Origin: Qaidamihabitans albus
Lineage (GTDB): Bacteria; Actinomycetota; Actinomycetes; Mycobacteriales; Pseudonocardiaceae
Length of the DNA: 58,578 nt
Reading direction: 5' to 3'
Assembly (NCBI RefSeq): GCF_016464705.1
Contig: NZ_JAEHOB010000011.1
Span: 164,042 to 222,619, forward strand
Below the pieces are notes generated by a model, which saw nothing but the letters and a program-made list of their open reading frames with translations, made no database searches and was not told the origin of the DNA. Each line of letters opens with the position of its first letter. The stretch's first letter is position 1. A program made the position numbers and the translations under genes. Below, piece by piece: positions 47,854 through 56,248 of this stretch.

Positions 47854-49779
47854 ATGACCGAGGTCGAACGGCACAGCTACGACGTCGTGGTGATCGGTGC
47901 CGGCGGCGCGGGCCTGCGTGCGGTGATCGAGGCACGGCAGCGGGGGCTGAGTGTTGCGGTCGTGTGCAAGTCCTTGTTCGGCAAGGCGCACACCGTGATG
48001 GCCGAGGGCGGCTGCGCCGCCTCCATGGGCAACGCGAACTCGAACGACAACTGGCAGGTGCACTTCCGCGACACGATGCGCGGCGGGAAGTTCCTGAACA
48101 ACTGGCGGATGGCCGAGCTGCACGCCAAGGAGGCCCCGGACCGCGTCTGGGAGCTGGAGACCTACGGCGCCCTCTTCGACCGCACGAAGGACGGCCGGAT
48201 CAGCCAGCGCAACTTCGGCGGGCACACCTACCCCCGGCTGGCGCACGTCGGCGACCGCACCGGGCTCGAGCTGATCCGCACCATGCAGCAGAAGATCGTC
48301 TCGCTGCAGCAGGAGGACTTCAAGCAGTACGGCGACTACGAGGCCAAGCTCAAGGTCTTCGGCGAGTGCACCATCACGGAGCTGCTCAAGGAGGGATCGG
48401 GCGAGCAGGGCCGGATCGCGGGCGCCTTCGGCTACTGGCGGGAGAGCGGCCGCTTCATCCTGTTCGATACGCCCGCGGTGGTGCTGGCGACCGGAGGGAT
48501 CGGCAAGTCGTTCCAGGTCACCTCCAACTCCTGGGAGTACACCGGTGACGGCCACGCGCTGGCGCTGCGGGCCGGGGCCGACCTGATCAACATGGAGTTC
48601 GTCCAGTTCCACCCCACCGGCATGGTGTGGCCGCCCAGCGTCAAGGGCATCCTCGTGACCGAAGGGGTGCGCGGCGACGGCGGCGTGCTGAAGAACTCGC
48701 AGGGCGAGCGGTTCATGTTCCGCTACATCCCGGACGTCTTCAAAGGACAGTACGCGGACAGCGAGGAAGAGGCCGACCGCTGGTACGACGACGCGGACAA
48801 CAACCGCCGCACCCCGGACCTGCTGCCCCGCGACGAGGTCGCCAGGGCGATCAACGCCGAGGTCAAGGCGGGACGCGGCTCCCCGCACGGCGGCGTGTTC
48901 CTCGACATCGCCAGCCGGCTGCCCGCCGAGGAGATCAAGAAGCGGCTGCCCTCGATGTACCACCAGTTCAAGGAGCTTGCCGACGTCGACATCACAAGGG
49001 AACCGATGGAGGTCGGCCCCACCTGTCACTACGTGATGGGCGGGATCGAGGTCGATCCGGACACCGGATCGTCGAGCGTGCCGGGGCTGTTCGCCGCGGG
49101 GGAGTGCTCCGGTGGGATGCACGGCTCCAACCGGCTGGGCGGCAACTCGCTCTCCGACCTGCTCGTGTTCGGCAGGCGCGCGGGACTCGGCGCCTCGTCC
49201 TATGTGGAGTCGCTCGGGCAGCGGCCGAAGGTCACCGACACCACCGTTGACGCGGCGGCGAAGACGGCCGTCGCCTCCTTCGACCCGCCGCCGGAGGGGA
49301 CCACCCCGGAGAACCCCTACACCCTGCACATGGAGCTGCAGCAGTCGATGAACGACCTCGTCGGCATCATCCGCAAGGCCGACGAAATCGAGGAGGCGCT
49401 CGACAAGCTCGCCGACATCCGGCGGCGGATCGCCGGCGTGACGGTCGAGGGGCACCGGCAGTACAACCCGGGCTGGCACCTCGCGCTCGACCTGCGCAAC
49501 ATGCTGCTGGTCAGCGAGTGCGTCGCGCGGGCGGCGCTGCGCCGGACGGAGAGCAGGGGCGGGCACACCCGCGACGACCATCCGCAGATGGACGCCAAGT
49601 GGCGCAACACGTTGCTGGTCTGCCGCACCGCGGGCGACGGTCCGGTTCCCGATGTGGAGGTCGTCGCCAAGGAACAGGAGCCCATGCGCCCCGACCTGCT
49701 GGAGCAGTTCGAGTTCGGAGAACTGGAGAAGTACTACACCTCCGAAGAGCTCACCGACCACCCGGGAAGGACGGCCTGA
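47854..49779 (+). CDS. sdhA: Succinate dehydrogenase flavoprotein subunit
   Basis: This 641-residue subunit oxidises succinate to fumarate using covalently bound FAD. The dinucleotide fold is VVVIGAGGAGLRA at 11-23. The FAD-linking histidine is probably His46 in KAHTVMAEGG. Active-site blocks are FVQFHPTGM, TEGVRGDGG, the GPTCHYVMGGI loop and RLGGNSL. The long, Sdh1-like insertion near the C-terminus (RTESRGGHTRDDHP) carries the family Arg/His pair. SdhB begins one base after the stop, so the two are coupled. Confidence 0.97.
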   Translation: MTEVERHSYDVVVIGAGGAGLRAVIEARQRGLSVAVVCKSLFGKAHTVMAEGGCAASMGNANSNDNWQVHFRDTMRGGKFLNNWRMAELHAKEAPDRVWELETYGALFDRTKDGRISQRNFGGHTYPRLAHVGDRTGLELIRTMQQKIVSLQQEDFKQYGDYEAKLKVFGECTITELLKEGSGEQGRIAGAFGYWRESGRFILFDTPAVVLATGGIGKSFQVTSNSWEYTGDGHALALRAGADLINMEFVQFHPTGMVWPPSVKGILVTEGVRGDGGVLKNSQGERFMFRYIPDVFKGQYADSEEEADRWYDDADNNRRTPDLLPRDEVARAINAEVKAGRGSPHGGVFLDIASRLPAEEIKKRLPSMYHQFKELADVDITREPMEVGPTCHYVMGGIEVDPDTGSSSVPGLFAAGECSGGMHGSNRLGGNSLSDLLVFGRRAGLGASSYVESLGQRPKVTDTTVDAAAKTAVASFDPPPEGTTPENPYTLHMELQQSMNDLVGIIRKADEIEEALDKLADIRRRIAGVTVEGHRQYNPGWHLALDLRNMLLVSECVARAALRRTESRGGHTRDDHPQMDAKWRNTLLVCRTAGDGPVPDVEVVAKEQEPMRPDLLEQFEFGELEKYYTSEELTDHPGRTA

Positions 49780-49780
49780 C

Positions 49781-50536
49781 ATGAGTTACCAGGCACAGCT
49801 TCGGGTCTGGCGCGGCGACGACGGTTCCGGCGGGTTGCAGGACTTCACTGTCGAGGCCAACGAGGGTGAGGTCGTTCTCGACCTCATCCACCGCCTGCAG
49901 GCGACGCAGACGCCGGACCTCGCGGTCCGGTGGAACTGCAAGGCAGGCAAGTGCGGTTCCTGCTCGGCGGAGGTCAACGGCAGGCCCCGGCTGCTCTGCA
50001 TGACCCGGATGTCGATCTTCGACGAGGACGAGGTCATCACGGTCACGCCGATGCGGACGTTCCCGGTGATCCGCGATCTCGTCAACGACGTGTCGTACAA
50101 CTACACGAAGGCGCGGGAGATCCCGGCGTTCACCCCGCCCGCGGACCTGAAACCCGGCGACTACCGCATGCAGCAGGTCGACGTGGAGCGCTCGCAGGAG
50201 TTCCGCAAGTGCATCGAGTGCTTCCTCTGCCAGGACACCTGCCACGTGATCCGCGACCACGAGGAGAACAAGGAGTCGTTCGCGGGACCGCGTTTCCTGA
50301 TGCGGATCGCGGAGCTGGAGATGCACCCGCTCGACGTGGCCGACCGGCGGGAGGCGGCGCAGTCCGAGCACGGCCTCGGCTACTGCAACATCACCAAGTG
50401 TTGCAGCGAGGTCTGCCCGGAGAACATCCACATCACCGACAACGCGCTGATCCCGATGAAGGAGCGCGTCGCCGACCGCCGGTACGACCCGATCGTCTGG
50501 CTCGGCAACAAGCTCTTCAAGCGCGACAAGAACTGA
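49781..50536 (+). CDS. sdhB: Succinate dehydrogenase iron-sulfur subunit
   Basis: This 251-residue subunit carries the three Fe-S centres. The [2Fe-2S] ligands are Cys53, Cys58, Cys61 and Cys73 (WNCKAGKCGSC, LLCM). Two later groups, CIECFLCQDTC and CNITKCCSEVCP, hold the [4Fe-4S] and [3Fe-4S] clusters. It passes electrons from SdhA to the membrane anchor. The start overlaps nothing but is one base from the sdhA stop. The operon ends in a perfect palindrome (copy D of family 2) that separates it from gluD on the other strand. Confidence 0.97.
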   Translation: MSYQAQLRVWRGDDGSGGLQDFTVEANEGEVVLDLIHRLQATQTPDLAVRWNCKAGKCGSCSAEVNGRPRLLCMTRMSIFDEDEVITVTPMRTFPVIRDLVNDVSYNYTKAREIPAFTPPADLKPGDYRMQQVDVERSQEFRKCIECFLCQDTCHVIRDHEENKESFAGPRFLMRIAELEMHPLDVADRREAAQSEHGLGYCNITKCCSEVCPENIHITDNALIPMKERVADRRYDPIVWLGNKLFKRDKN

Positions 50537-50550
50537 GCGCCAACGCCTTT

Positions 50551-50609
50551 TGCCTGGTCACCGCTCGTGAGTGGCGGGACGAGTTCTAACTCGTCCCGCC
50601 ACTCACGAG
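50551..50609. repeat. Family 2 palindrome, copy D, perfect 22-bp arms, with left flank
   Basis: The arms 50564-50585 and 50588-50609 are perfect inverted copies around a 2-bp centre. The outer 9-mers CTCGTGAGT and ACTCACGAG are 37 bp apart, and the inner hexamers GGCGGG and CCCGCC are complementary. The left flank TGCCTGGTCACC (50551) recurs at 19520. It ends 3 bp before the gluD stop and probably ends transcription from both sdhB and gluD. Confidence 0.92.
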
Positions 50610-50611
50610 GC

Positions 50612-51490
50612 TTATGCACCCGCGGTGCCCGCCTCGGACATCGTGGCCTCCTCGGCCTTCTTCGAGACGCTCTTCTTGCCGCGGCTGAGCCGGTACTCGA
50701 TGTAGACGGCGAGGCGGCTCAGCGCGTAGTTCACGACGATGAACAGCACGGCGATGATCAGGTACGTCTGAATCGGGTTGCGCAGGTTCTGGATGATGAT
50801 GCCCGCCGTGTTGACCGTCTCCTCGTAGGAGATGATGAAGCCGAGCGACGTGTCCTTGAGCACGACGACCAGCTGGCTGATCAGCGCGGGGAGCATGACC
50901 CGGAACGCCTGCGGCAACAGCACCTGGGCGAGCACCTGCGAGCGGCGCAGCCCCAGCGACTCGGCCGCCTCGCGTTGCCCGCGCGGCAGGGAGTTGATTC
51001 CCGCCCGCACGATCTCCGCGATGATCACCGAGTTGTACGCGGTCAGGCCGATGACCAGGTACCACAGGGTCGGCAGATCGAGGCCGAACTGCGGCAGCAC
51101 CCGTGCGGCGAAGAAGATCGCGATGACGACCGGGATGCCACGGAGCAGTTCGACGACCCCGACGATGATCCACCGGTACCAGGCGGCGGCGGTGATCCGG
51201 CTCAGTGCGAGCAACGTGCCGATGACCAGTGAGAACGCCATGGCGAGTACGGCCGCGGTCAGGGTGTTGATCGCCGCTTCGGTGATCAGGTCCCACACGG
51301 CCGGGAACTGCTCGTCGGTGGGGTCGATCCACGGCGACCAGAGTTCCAGGTCGAACTGGCCCTGCTCCGCCAGTTGCTGTACGACCAGTGCCAGCGCGGC
51401 CAGGATCGCGACCCCCGCGACGACGCTGCCGATGGCGGTGCGCCGCCTGCTGCGCGGGCCCGGTGTGTCGTAGAGGATCGAGGTGCTCAT
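50612..51490 (-). CDS. gluD: Glutamate ABC transporter permease GluD
   Basis: This 292-residue permease of the polar amino-acid type has an N-terminal extra helix, a periplasmic loop (WSPWIDPTDEQFPAVW) and the HisM-like core. The EAA motif region is AAESLGLRRSQVLAQVLLPQAFR, the site that contacts the ATPase, here split by a helix turn. Sequence and operon order match GluD of the C. glutamicum glutamate uptake system. It overlaps gluC by four bases. The C-terminal tail is basic (RLSRGKKSVSKKAEE). The stop is 3 bp from a family 2 palindrome shared with sdhB. Confidence 0.94.
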   Translation of the reverse strand: MSTSILYDTPGPRSRRRTAIGSVVAGVAILAALALVVQQLAEQGQFDLELWSPWIDPTDEQFPAVWDLITEAAINTLTAAVLAMAFSLVIGTLLALSRITAAAWYRWIIVGVVELLRGIPVVIAIFFAARVLPQFGLDLPTLWYLVIGLTAYNSVIIAEIVRAGINSLPRGQREAAESLGLRRSQVLAQVLLPQAFRVMLPALISQLVVVLKDTSLGFIISYEETVNTAGIIIQNLRNPIQTYLIIAVLFIVVNYALSRLAVYIEYRLSRGKKSVSKKAEEATMSEAGTAGA

Positions 51491-52137
51491 CGGGCGATCG
51501 CCACCTTCCGCTCCAGTATCCCGAGCAGCAGGCCGCCCGGAATCGTGATCACGAGATACCCGAGAGCCACCCCGGTGAGGACGGGCAGGGCGGCCTTGCC
51601 CTGGGCGGAGGCCAGTCCCTGGCCGACCGCGAACAGATCACCGCCGACACCGAAGGCGCCGACGATGGCCGAGTTCTTGATCATCGCGATGATCACGCTC
51701 CCCAGCGGCGGTATCACGGTGCGCACTGCCTGCGGCATGATCACGCTGGACAGTGACTGGCCGAAGTTCAGCCCGACCGCCCTGGCCGCTTCGGCCTGAC
51801 CGGGCGATACCGAGTTGATGCCACTGCGGACCGCCTCGCAGACGAAGGCGGAGGTGTAGAGGACGAGGCCGGTGACTCCGAACCAGAAGTAGAGGCCGTT
51901 GATGCCCACCTCCGGGAGTCCGAAGGCGCAGAAGAACAACACGATCGTCAACGGGCAGTTGCGGAACACCGTGACCCAGGCGGTGCCCACCCACCGCAGC
52001 GGAGCCACCGGTGAAACCCGGAACGCGCCGAGGATCGTGCCGAGTACGAGCGAACCGACGAAGCCGTACGCACAGATCTGGAGGGTCCTCAGCAAGCCAT
52101 CGACGTAGAGCGGGAAGTTCTCGATGATGACGTTCAC
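51487..52137 (-). CDS. gluC: Glutamate ABC transporter permease GluC
   Basis: This 216-residue permease has five helices of the HisM type and the EAA loop AEAARAVGLNFGQSLSSVIMP, shown here without its last residues. Together with GluD it forms the membrane channel. GTG at 52137 gives the start MNVIIENFPLYVDG. It follows gluB after a 66-bp gap with a strong hairpin, and its stop overlaps gluD. Confidence 0.94.
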   Translation of the reverse strand: MNVIIENFPLYVDGLLRTLQICAYGFVGSLVLGTILGAFRVSPVAPLRWVGTAWVTVFRNCPLTIVLFFCAFGLPEVGINGLYFWFGVTGLVLYTSAFVCEAVRSGINSVSPGQAEAARAVGLNFGQSLSSVIMPQAVRTVIPPLGSVIIAMIKNSAIVGAFGVGGDLFAVGQGLASAQGKAALPVLTGVALGYLVITIPGGLLLGILERKVAIAR

Positions 52138-52159
52138 GTTGTCTCCGAACCTGAAAGCC

Positions 52160-52188
52160 GGGGCGCCCGCCGTGATGGCGGGCGCCCC
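52160..52188 (-). terminator. Intercistronic hairpin between gluB and gluC
   Basis: GGGGCGCCCGCC (52160-52171) and GGCGGGCGCCCC (52177-52188) form a perfect 12-bp stem with a 5-nt loop. It lies between the binding-protein gene and the permease genes. Such hairpins commonly reduce transcription past the binding-protein gene or protect its mRNA, giving excess binding protein. Confidence 0.75.
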
Positions 52189-52203
52189 AGCGTAGGTAGT
52201 CCG

Positions 52204-53097
52204 TCAGGCGCAGGTGCCGAGCTCAGGCAGCTCGGGAGTGTTTTCCGAGACCTTGCCCGCGGTGTTCTTCCACGCCTCCTCGTAGTCGCCGCTCTGGGCG
52301 GCTTCCCTGAGCGTGTCGTGGATGAACTCGCAGAACTTGGTGTCGCCCTTCTTGATCCCGATGCCGTAGGGCTCCTCGGTGAAGGGCTTGTCCACCAGCT
52401 TGAAGTCGCCGCCGCTCTCCTCGACCAGGCCGAGTAGGATCACGTTGTCGGTCGTGACCGCGTCGACCTGGTTGTTGCGCAGCGCGTCCGCGCACTTCGA
52501 GTAGACGTCGAACAGGACGAGCTGCTCCTTGTCGACGTACTTCAGGATCTCTTCCGACGGTGTGGACCCGGTCACCGAGCACACCCGCGCGTTCGTCTGC
52601 TTGAGCGAATCCGGCCCGGTGATCTCGGTGTTGTCCTTCTTGACCATGAGATCCTGGCCGGCCTGGTAGTAGGGGCCGGCGAACGACACACGCTGCGCGC
52701 GCTCCTCGTTCATCGTGTAGGTGGCGACGACGAAGTCGACCTTGCCCTGCTCGATGACCTCTTCCCGGGTCGCCGAGGGCGTCTCCTCCCACGTGATCTG
52801 GTCAGGCGAGATGCCCAGCTTGCCGGCGATGATCTTGGCGATCTCCACGTCGAAGCCCTCCATCTCGCCGTCCAGGCCCTTGAGGCCGAACAGCGGCTGG
52901 TCGAACTTGGTGCCGACCGTCACCGTGCCCGCCTCGTTCAGCTGGGCCATGGTGGTACCGGCCTCGAACTCGGCCTCCTGGTTCACCGAGGGCTCGGCCG
53001 CGCCGGAATCCCCGTCCGAGCCCCCACCGCACGCGGCGAGCGCGAGGCTTGCCGCGGCCACGACTGCGCCTGCGCGCAGGACTTTGCTCAACCGCAT
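52204..53097 (-). CDS. gluB: Glutamate-binding lipoprotein GluB
   Basis: This 297-residue lipoprotein captures glutamate outside the membrane for the GluACD transporter. The signal peptide ends in a lipobox with Cys23 (LALAAC), followed by an acidic Gly/Ser spacer. The mature part has the class 3 solute-binding fold: VGTKFDQPLFGLKGLDGEMEG, then GFDVEIAKIIAGKLG and FVVATYTMNEERAQRVSFAGPY, each shown up to its natural break. The ATG at 53097 is chosen over an upstream TTG. It lies 25 bp after gluA. A strong hairpin separates it from gluC and may keep it at a higher level than the permeases. Confidence 0.95.
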   Translation of the reverse strand: MRLSKVLRAGAVVAAASLALAACGGGSDGDSGAAEPSVNQEAEFEAGTTMAQLNEAGTVTVGTKFDQPLFGLKGLDGEMEGFDVEIAKIIAGKLGISPDQITWEETPSATREEVIEQGKVDFVVATYTMNEERAQRVSFAGPYYQAGQDLMVKKDNTEITGPDSLKQTNARVCSVTGSTPSEEILKYVDKEQLVLFDVYSKCADALRNNQVDAVTTDNVILLGLVEESGGDFKLVDKPFTEEPYGIGIKKGDTKFCEFIHDTLREAAQSGDYEEAWKNTAGKVSENTPELPELGTCA

Positions 53098-53122
53098 CTC
53101 GTTGTGTATCCCTTCCAACTGG

Positions 53123-53878
53123 TTAGTGCGTAAGGATCTTGCTGAGGAAGTCCTTCGCCCGTTCCGACTTCGGTGCCGTGAAGAACTCGTCCGGGTCGGC
53201 GTCCTCGACGATCTCGCCGTCCGACATGAACAGGACCCGGTGCGCGGCGCGGCGGGCGAAGCCCATCTCGTGCGACACCACGACCATCGTCATGCCCTCG
53301 TCCGCCAGCCCGATCATGGTGTCCAGGACCTCCTGGACCATTTCCGGGTCGAGCGCCGAGGTCGGCTCGTCGAACAGCATCACCTTGGGCTTCATCGCGA
53401 GTGCCCTGGCGATCGCCGCCCGCTGCTGCTGCCCGCCGGAGAGCTGCGCCGGGTACTTGGCCGCCTGGTTCGCGATGCCGACCCGTTCGAGCAGCTCCAT
53501 CGCCGTCTTGCGCGCGTCGGCCTGCGACTGCTTGCGGACCTTGACCGGCCCGAGCGTCACGTTGTCGAGGATGGTCTTGTGCGCGAAGAGGTTGAACTGC
53601 TGGAACACCATCCCCACGTCCGCGCGCAGGGCGGCCAGCGCCTTGCCCTCGGCGGGCAGTGGCTTGCCGTCGATAGCGATCTCGCCGGAGTCGATCGGCT
53701 CCAGGCGGTTGATCGCACGGCACAGGGTCGACTTACCGGATCCCGATGGTCCGAGCACGATCACGACCTGGCCCCTCGGGACCTCGATGTTGATGTCCTT
53801 GAGGACGTGCAGGTCGCCGAAGTGCTTGTTCACCGCGCTCGCCCTGATCATCGGCGGCGCGGCCTCGGCGGTGCTCAT
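53123..53878 (-). CDS. gluA: Glutamate ABC transporter ATPase GluA
   Basis: This 251-residue ATPase powers glutamate uptake. Walker [11 protein letters not shown]-loop FQQFNLF, signature LSGGQQQR, Walker [13 protein letters not shown] and the switch His (VVSHEMGF) are all intact. The ATG at 53878 has GGAGG four bases upstream. It is the first gene of gluABCD, as in C. glutamicum, where the operon also lies beside miaB. An inverted repeat about 100-130 bp upstream is a candidate control site. Confidence 0.96.
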   Translation of the reverse strand: MSTAEAAPPMIRASAVNKHFGDLHVLKDINIEVPRGQVVIVLGPSGSGKSTLCRAINRLEPIDSGEIAIDGKPLPAEGKALAALRADVGMVFQQFNLFAHKTILDNVTLGPVKVRKQSQADARKTAMELLERVGIANQAAKYPAQLSGGQQQRAAIARALAMKPKVMLFDEPTSALDPEMVQEVLDTMIGLADEGMTMVVVSHEMGFARRAAHRVLFMSDGEIVEDADPDEFFTAPKSERAKDFLSKILTH

Positions 53879-53970
53879 CTAACCTCCATCACGGCGTCTC
53901 GGGCGACGTCGGGGAGATTTAACACCCCGGGGCGACCCTTGTGCGGCACTTCGGTCAAACCGCAACCCTA

Positions 53971-54007
53971 TGTGTCACCGGCCGGGTGAGCGCGGGCTGG
54001 TGACACA
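53971..54007. promoter_or_regulatory. Inverted repeat in the gluA-miaB divergent region
   Basis: TGTGTCACC (53971-53979) and GGTGACACA (53999-54007) are perfect complements with a 19-bp spacer. The half-site resembles CRP/GlxR half-sites (TGTG, CACA). The position fits control of gluABCD, which lies 93 bp away. Confidence 0.45.
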
Positions 54008-54065
54008 CTGTGGCCGAACCTTAGCCATCCCGCCGCCGCGACCGCCGATGAGGTGCGGTTGGCCC

Positions 54066-54122
54066 CTCGTGAGCGCCCAGAGGCGTTCCAACTCGTGCGC
54101 GCACTCACGAGGCTTGACCAGG
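54066..54122. repeat. Family 2 palindrome, copy E, with right flank
   Basis: CTCGTGAGC (54066) and ACTCACGAG (54103) are 37 bp apart with AACTCGT in the centre right. TGACCAGG at 54115-54122 is the inverse of the flank CCTGGTCA seen at copies B and D, again 3 bp from the outer 9-mer. A single family 1 unit GTGTCCGCG follows at 54142. This copy lies between divergent genes rather than at gene ends. Confidence 0.85.
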
Positions 54123-54154
54123 TACGGCGCTGCCGGCGCGCGTGTCCGCGGCGC

Positions 54155-54160
54155 TACCCT
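54155..54160 (+). promoter_or_regulatory. -10 element for leaderless miaB
   Basis: TACCCT ends 8 nt before the ATG at 54169, and no ribosome-binding site is present. Confidence 0.45.
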
Positions 54161-54168
54161 GGTACGCG

Positions 54169-55665
54169 ATGAGCAGTACAGGCGTTCCTAAAACGTTCCA
54201 GATCCGCACCTTCGGCTGCCAGATGAACGTGCACGACTCCGAGCGTCTCGCCGGGCAGCTGGAGGACGCGGGCTACGTGCCCGCCGGTGACGACACGCCG
54301 GACGTCGTCGTGTTCAACACGTGCGCCGTGCGCGAGAACGCCGACAACAAGCTGTACGGCAACCTCGGGCACCTCCGCCCGGCCAAGGCGGCCAACCCGG
54401 GTATGCAGATCGCCGTCGGCGGCTGCCTCGCGCAGAAGGACCGCGGCGAGATCGTCAAACGCGCGCCGTGGGTCGACGTCGTGTTCGGCACGCACAACAT
54501 CGGTTCGCTCCCGGTACTGCTCGAGCGCGCCCGGCACAACGCCGAGGCCCAGGTCGAGATTCTCGAGTCGCTGGAGACCTTCCCCTCGGCCCTGCCCGCG
54601 CGCCGTGACTCCGCCTACTCGGGCTGGGTGTCGATCTCGGTCGGCTGCAACAACACGTGCACGTTCTGCATCGTGCCCTCGCTGCGCGGCAAGGAGCGCG
54701 ACCGGCGGCCGGGCGAGGTGCTCGCCGAGGTCGAGGCCCTCGTCGCCGAGGGCGTGCTGGAGGTGACCCTGCTCGGGCAGAACGTCAACTCCTACGGGGT
54801 GGAGTTCGGCGACCGGCTGGCCTTTGGCAAGCTGCTGCGCTCCTGCGGCTCGGTCGAAGGGCTGGAGCGGGTGCGGTTCACCTCGCCGCATCCAGCCGCC
54901 TTCACCGACGACGTGATCGACGCGATGGCGGAGACACCGAACGTGTGCCACCAGCTGCACATGCCGCTGCAGTCCGGTTCGGACCGTGTTCTGAAGCGGA
55001 TGCGCCGCTCGTACCGGGCATCCCGGTTCCTGTCCATCCTGGACAAGGTGCGGACGGCGATGCCGGACGCGTCGATCACAACCGACATCATCGTGGGCTT
55101 CCCCGGGGAGACCGAGGAGGACTTCGAGGCGACGCTGGACGTCGTGCGCCAGGCTCGCTTCTCCGGCGCGTTCACCTTCCAGTACTCCAAGCGCCCGGGC
55201 ACCCCGGCCGCCGAGATGGACGGCCAGGTGCCCAAGGAGCTCGTCCAGCAGCGATACGAACGCCTGGTTGCGGTCCAGGAGGAGGTCGCCTGGCAGGAGA
55301 ACAAGAAGCTGGTCGGGAAGACGGTCGAACTGCTCGTCGCCACCGGCGAGGGCCGCAAGGACGCCGAGACGCACCGGATGAGCGGCCGGGCACGGGACGG
55401 AAGGCTCGTGCACTTCGCACCGCGCGGACGGGCGGTGGACGGGGAGGTGCGTCCGGGCGACATCGTCGAGGCAGTGGTGACCTATGCGGCGCCGCACCAC
55501 CTCGTCGCCGACGGCGAGGTGCTCTCGCACCGGCGGACGCGAGCTGGTGACAACGCCGAGGCGGGCCTGCGGCCGAGGACGAGCGGAGTGAGCCTGGGCC
55601 TGCCTGCCTTCGGCGCTCCGGCACCCGCCCCGGCGGTTTCCGGGATCGGAGGTTGTTCGCTGTGA
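54169..55665 (+). CDS. miaB: tRNA-2-methylthio-N6-dimethylallyladenosine synthase
   Basis: This 498-residue radical SAM enzyme adds a methylthio group to i6A37 of tRNA. The first cluster is held by Cys17, Cys52 and Cys86 ([21 protein letters not shown]). The radical SAM cluster is CNNTCTFC (Cys160, 164, 167). A C-terminal TRAM domain ends near 460, and about 35 extra low-complexity residues follow (rich in Gly, Ala, Pro). ATG at 54169 is chosen for [20 protein letters not shown] and a TACCCT hexamer upstream. The stop overlaps the start of the next gene. Confidence 0.96.
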   Translation: MSSTGVPKTFQIRTFGCQMNVHDSERLAGQLEDAGYVPAGDDTPDVVVFNTCAVRENADNKLYGNLGHLRPAKAANPGMQIAVGGCLAQKDRGEIVKRAPWVDVVFGTHNIGSLPVLLERARHNAEAQVEILESLETFPSALPARRDSAYSGWVSISVGCNNTCTFCIVPSLRGKERDRRPGEVLAEVEALVAEGVLEVTLLGQNVNSYGVEFGDRLAFGKLLRSCGSVEGLERVRFTSPHPAAFTDDVIDAMAETPNVCHQLHMPLQSGSDRVLKRMRRSYRASRFLSILDKVRTAMPDASITTDIIVGFPGETEEDFEATLDVVRQARFSGAFTFQYSKRPGTPAAEMDGQVPKELVQQRYERLVAVQEEVAWQENKKLVGKTVELLVATGEGRKDAETHRMSGRARDGRLVHFAPRGRAVDGEVRPGDIVEAVVTYAAPHHLVADGEVLSHRRTRAGDNAEAGLRPRTSGVSLGLPAFGAPAPAPAVSGIGGCSL

Positions 55666-56144
55666 GCGACGCGCAGGACGGGGACCGCTCGAACATCGAC
55701 GAGCTCGCGGCCGACGTCGACGCCGCCGTCACCAAGGCGGTCAAGACGGTCGAGCTCGGCAGGCGTGGCTTCGTGCTCGCGGTCGTGGTGTTCGTGCTCG
55801 TGGTGAGCCTGCTGCTGCCCTGGGTCGACGGCCACGTGGGCTGGCAGGTGCTGGCCGGACAGGCGGATGACGCCATCCCGCAACTGTTCGCCGCCACGTC
55901 CACCGGATTCGGGGTCCTGGCCTCGGTGCTGGCCCTGGCAACCCGGCGCTGGTGGCTGACATGGGTGTGCGCGGTCGGCGGCTGGTTCGCCTTCGTCGAC
56001 GGCCTGCTGGCCATCTGGTCGCAGCAGTCGTCGTCCGCCACGGGCGCGGCGGGCAGCGGTCCCGGCCTGGGCATGGTGATCGCCGTCGCCGGTATGGCGG
56101 TGCTCGCCGTGCAGTGGATGCGCGTGGCCTGGTCGCGGAACTGA
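55662..56144 (+). CDS. Membrane protein of the Rv2732c type
   Basis: This 160-residue protein has a short acidic N-terminus ([20 protein letters not shown], soluble) and four hydrophobic helices with a Trp-rich segment ([17 protein letters not shown]). The same kind of gene follows miaB in mycobacteria (Rv2732c), so the pair is an old one; its role is unknown. The GTG overlaps the miaB stop (GTGA) and has GGAGG nine bases upstream. Confidence 0.87.
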   Translation: MSDAQDGDRSNIDELAADVDAAVTKAVKTVELGRRGFVLAVVVFVLVVSLLLPWVDGHVGWQVLAGQADDAIPQLFAATSTGFGVLASVLALATRRWWLTWVCAVGGWFAFVDGLLAIWSQQSSSATGAAGSGPGLGMVIAVAGMAVLAVQWMRVAWSRN

Positions 56145-56206
56145 CCCCGCCCGCGCCGTCCCGGCTGGGGACGATTGCTGTGTTCGACATCACAGGGAAA
56201 AGCTGT

Positions 56207-56231
56207 CATACTGGCTACACCATACTGTATG
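56207..56231 (+). promoter_or_regulatory. Promoter/operator of the OFA-type transporter gene
   Basis: CATACTG occurs at 56207 and 56221, 14 bp apart. The second copy is part of a perfect palindrome CATAC-T-GTATG (56221-56231) that contains the likely -10 TACTGT (56223-56228). A repressor bound there would block the promoter; GntR-type repressors often use such short palindromes. Confidence 0.5.
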
Positions 56232-56248
56232 CAAAATGGGGTGGGTGT

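Noticed and set aside
36728-50611. Catabolic block as a classical genomic island or prophage
   Set aside because: No integrase, transposase, tRNA end, phage gene or clear shift in GC or codon use was seen; only gene order argues for insertion.
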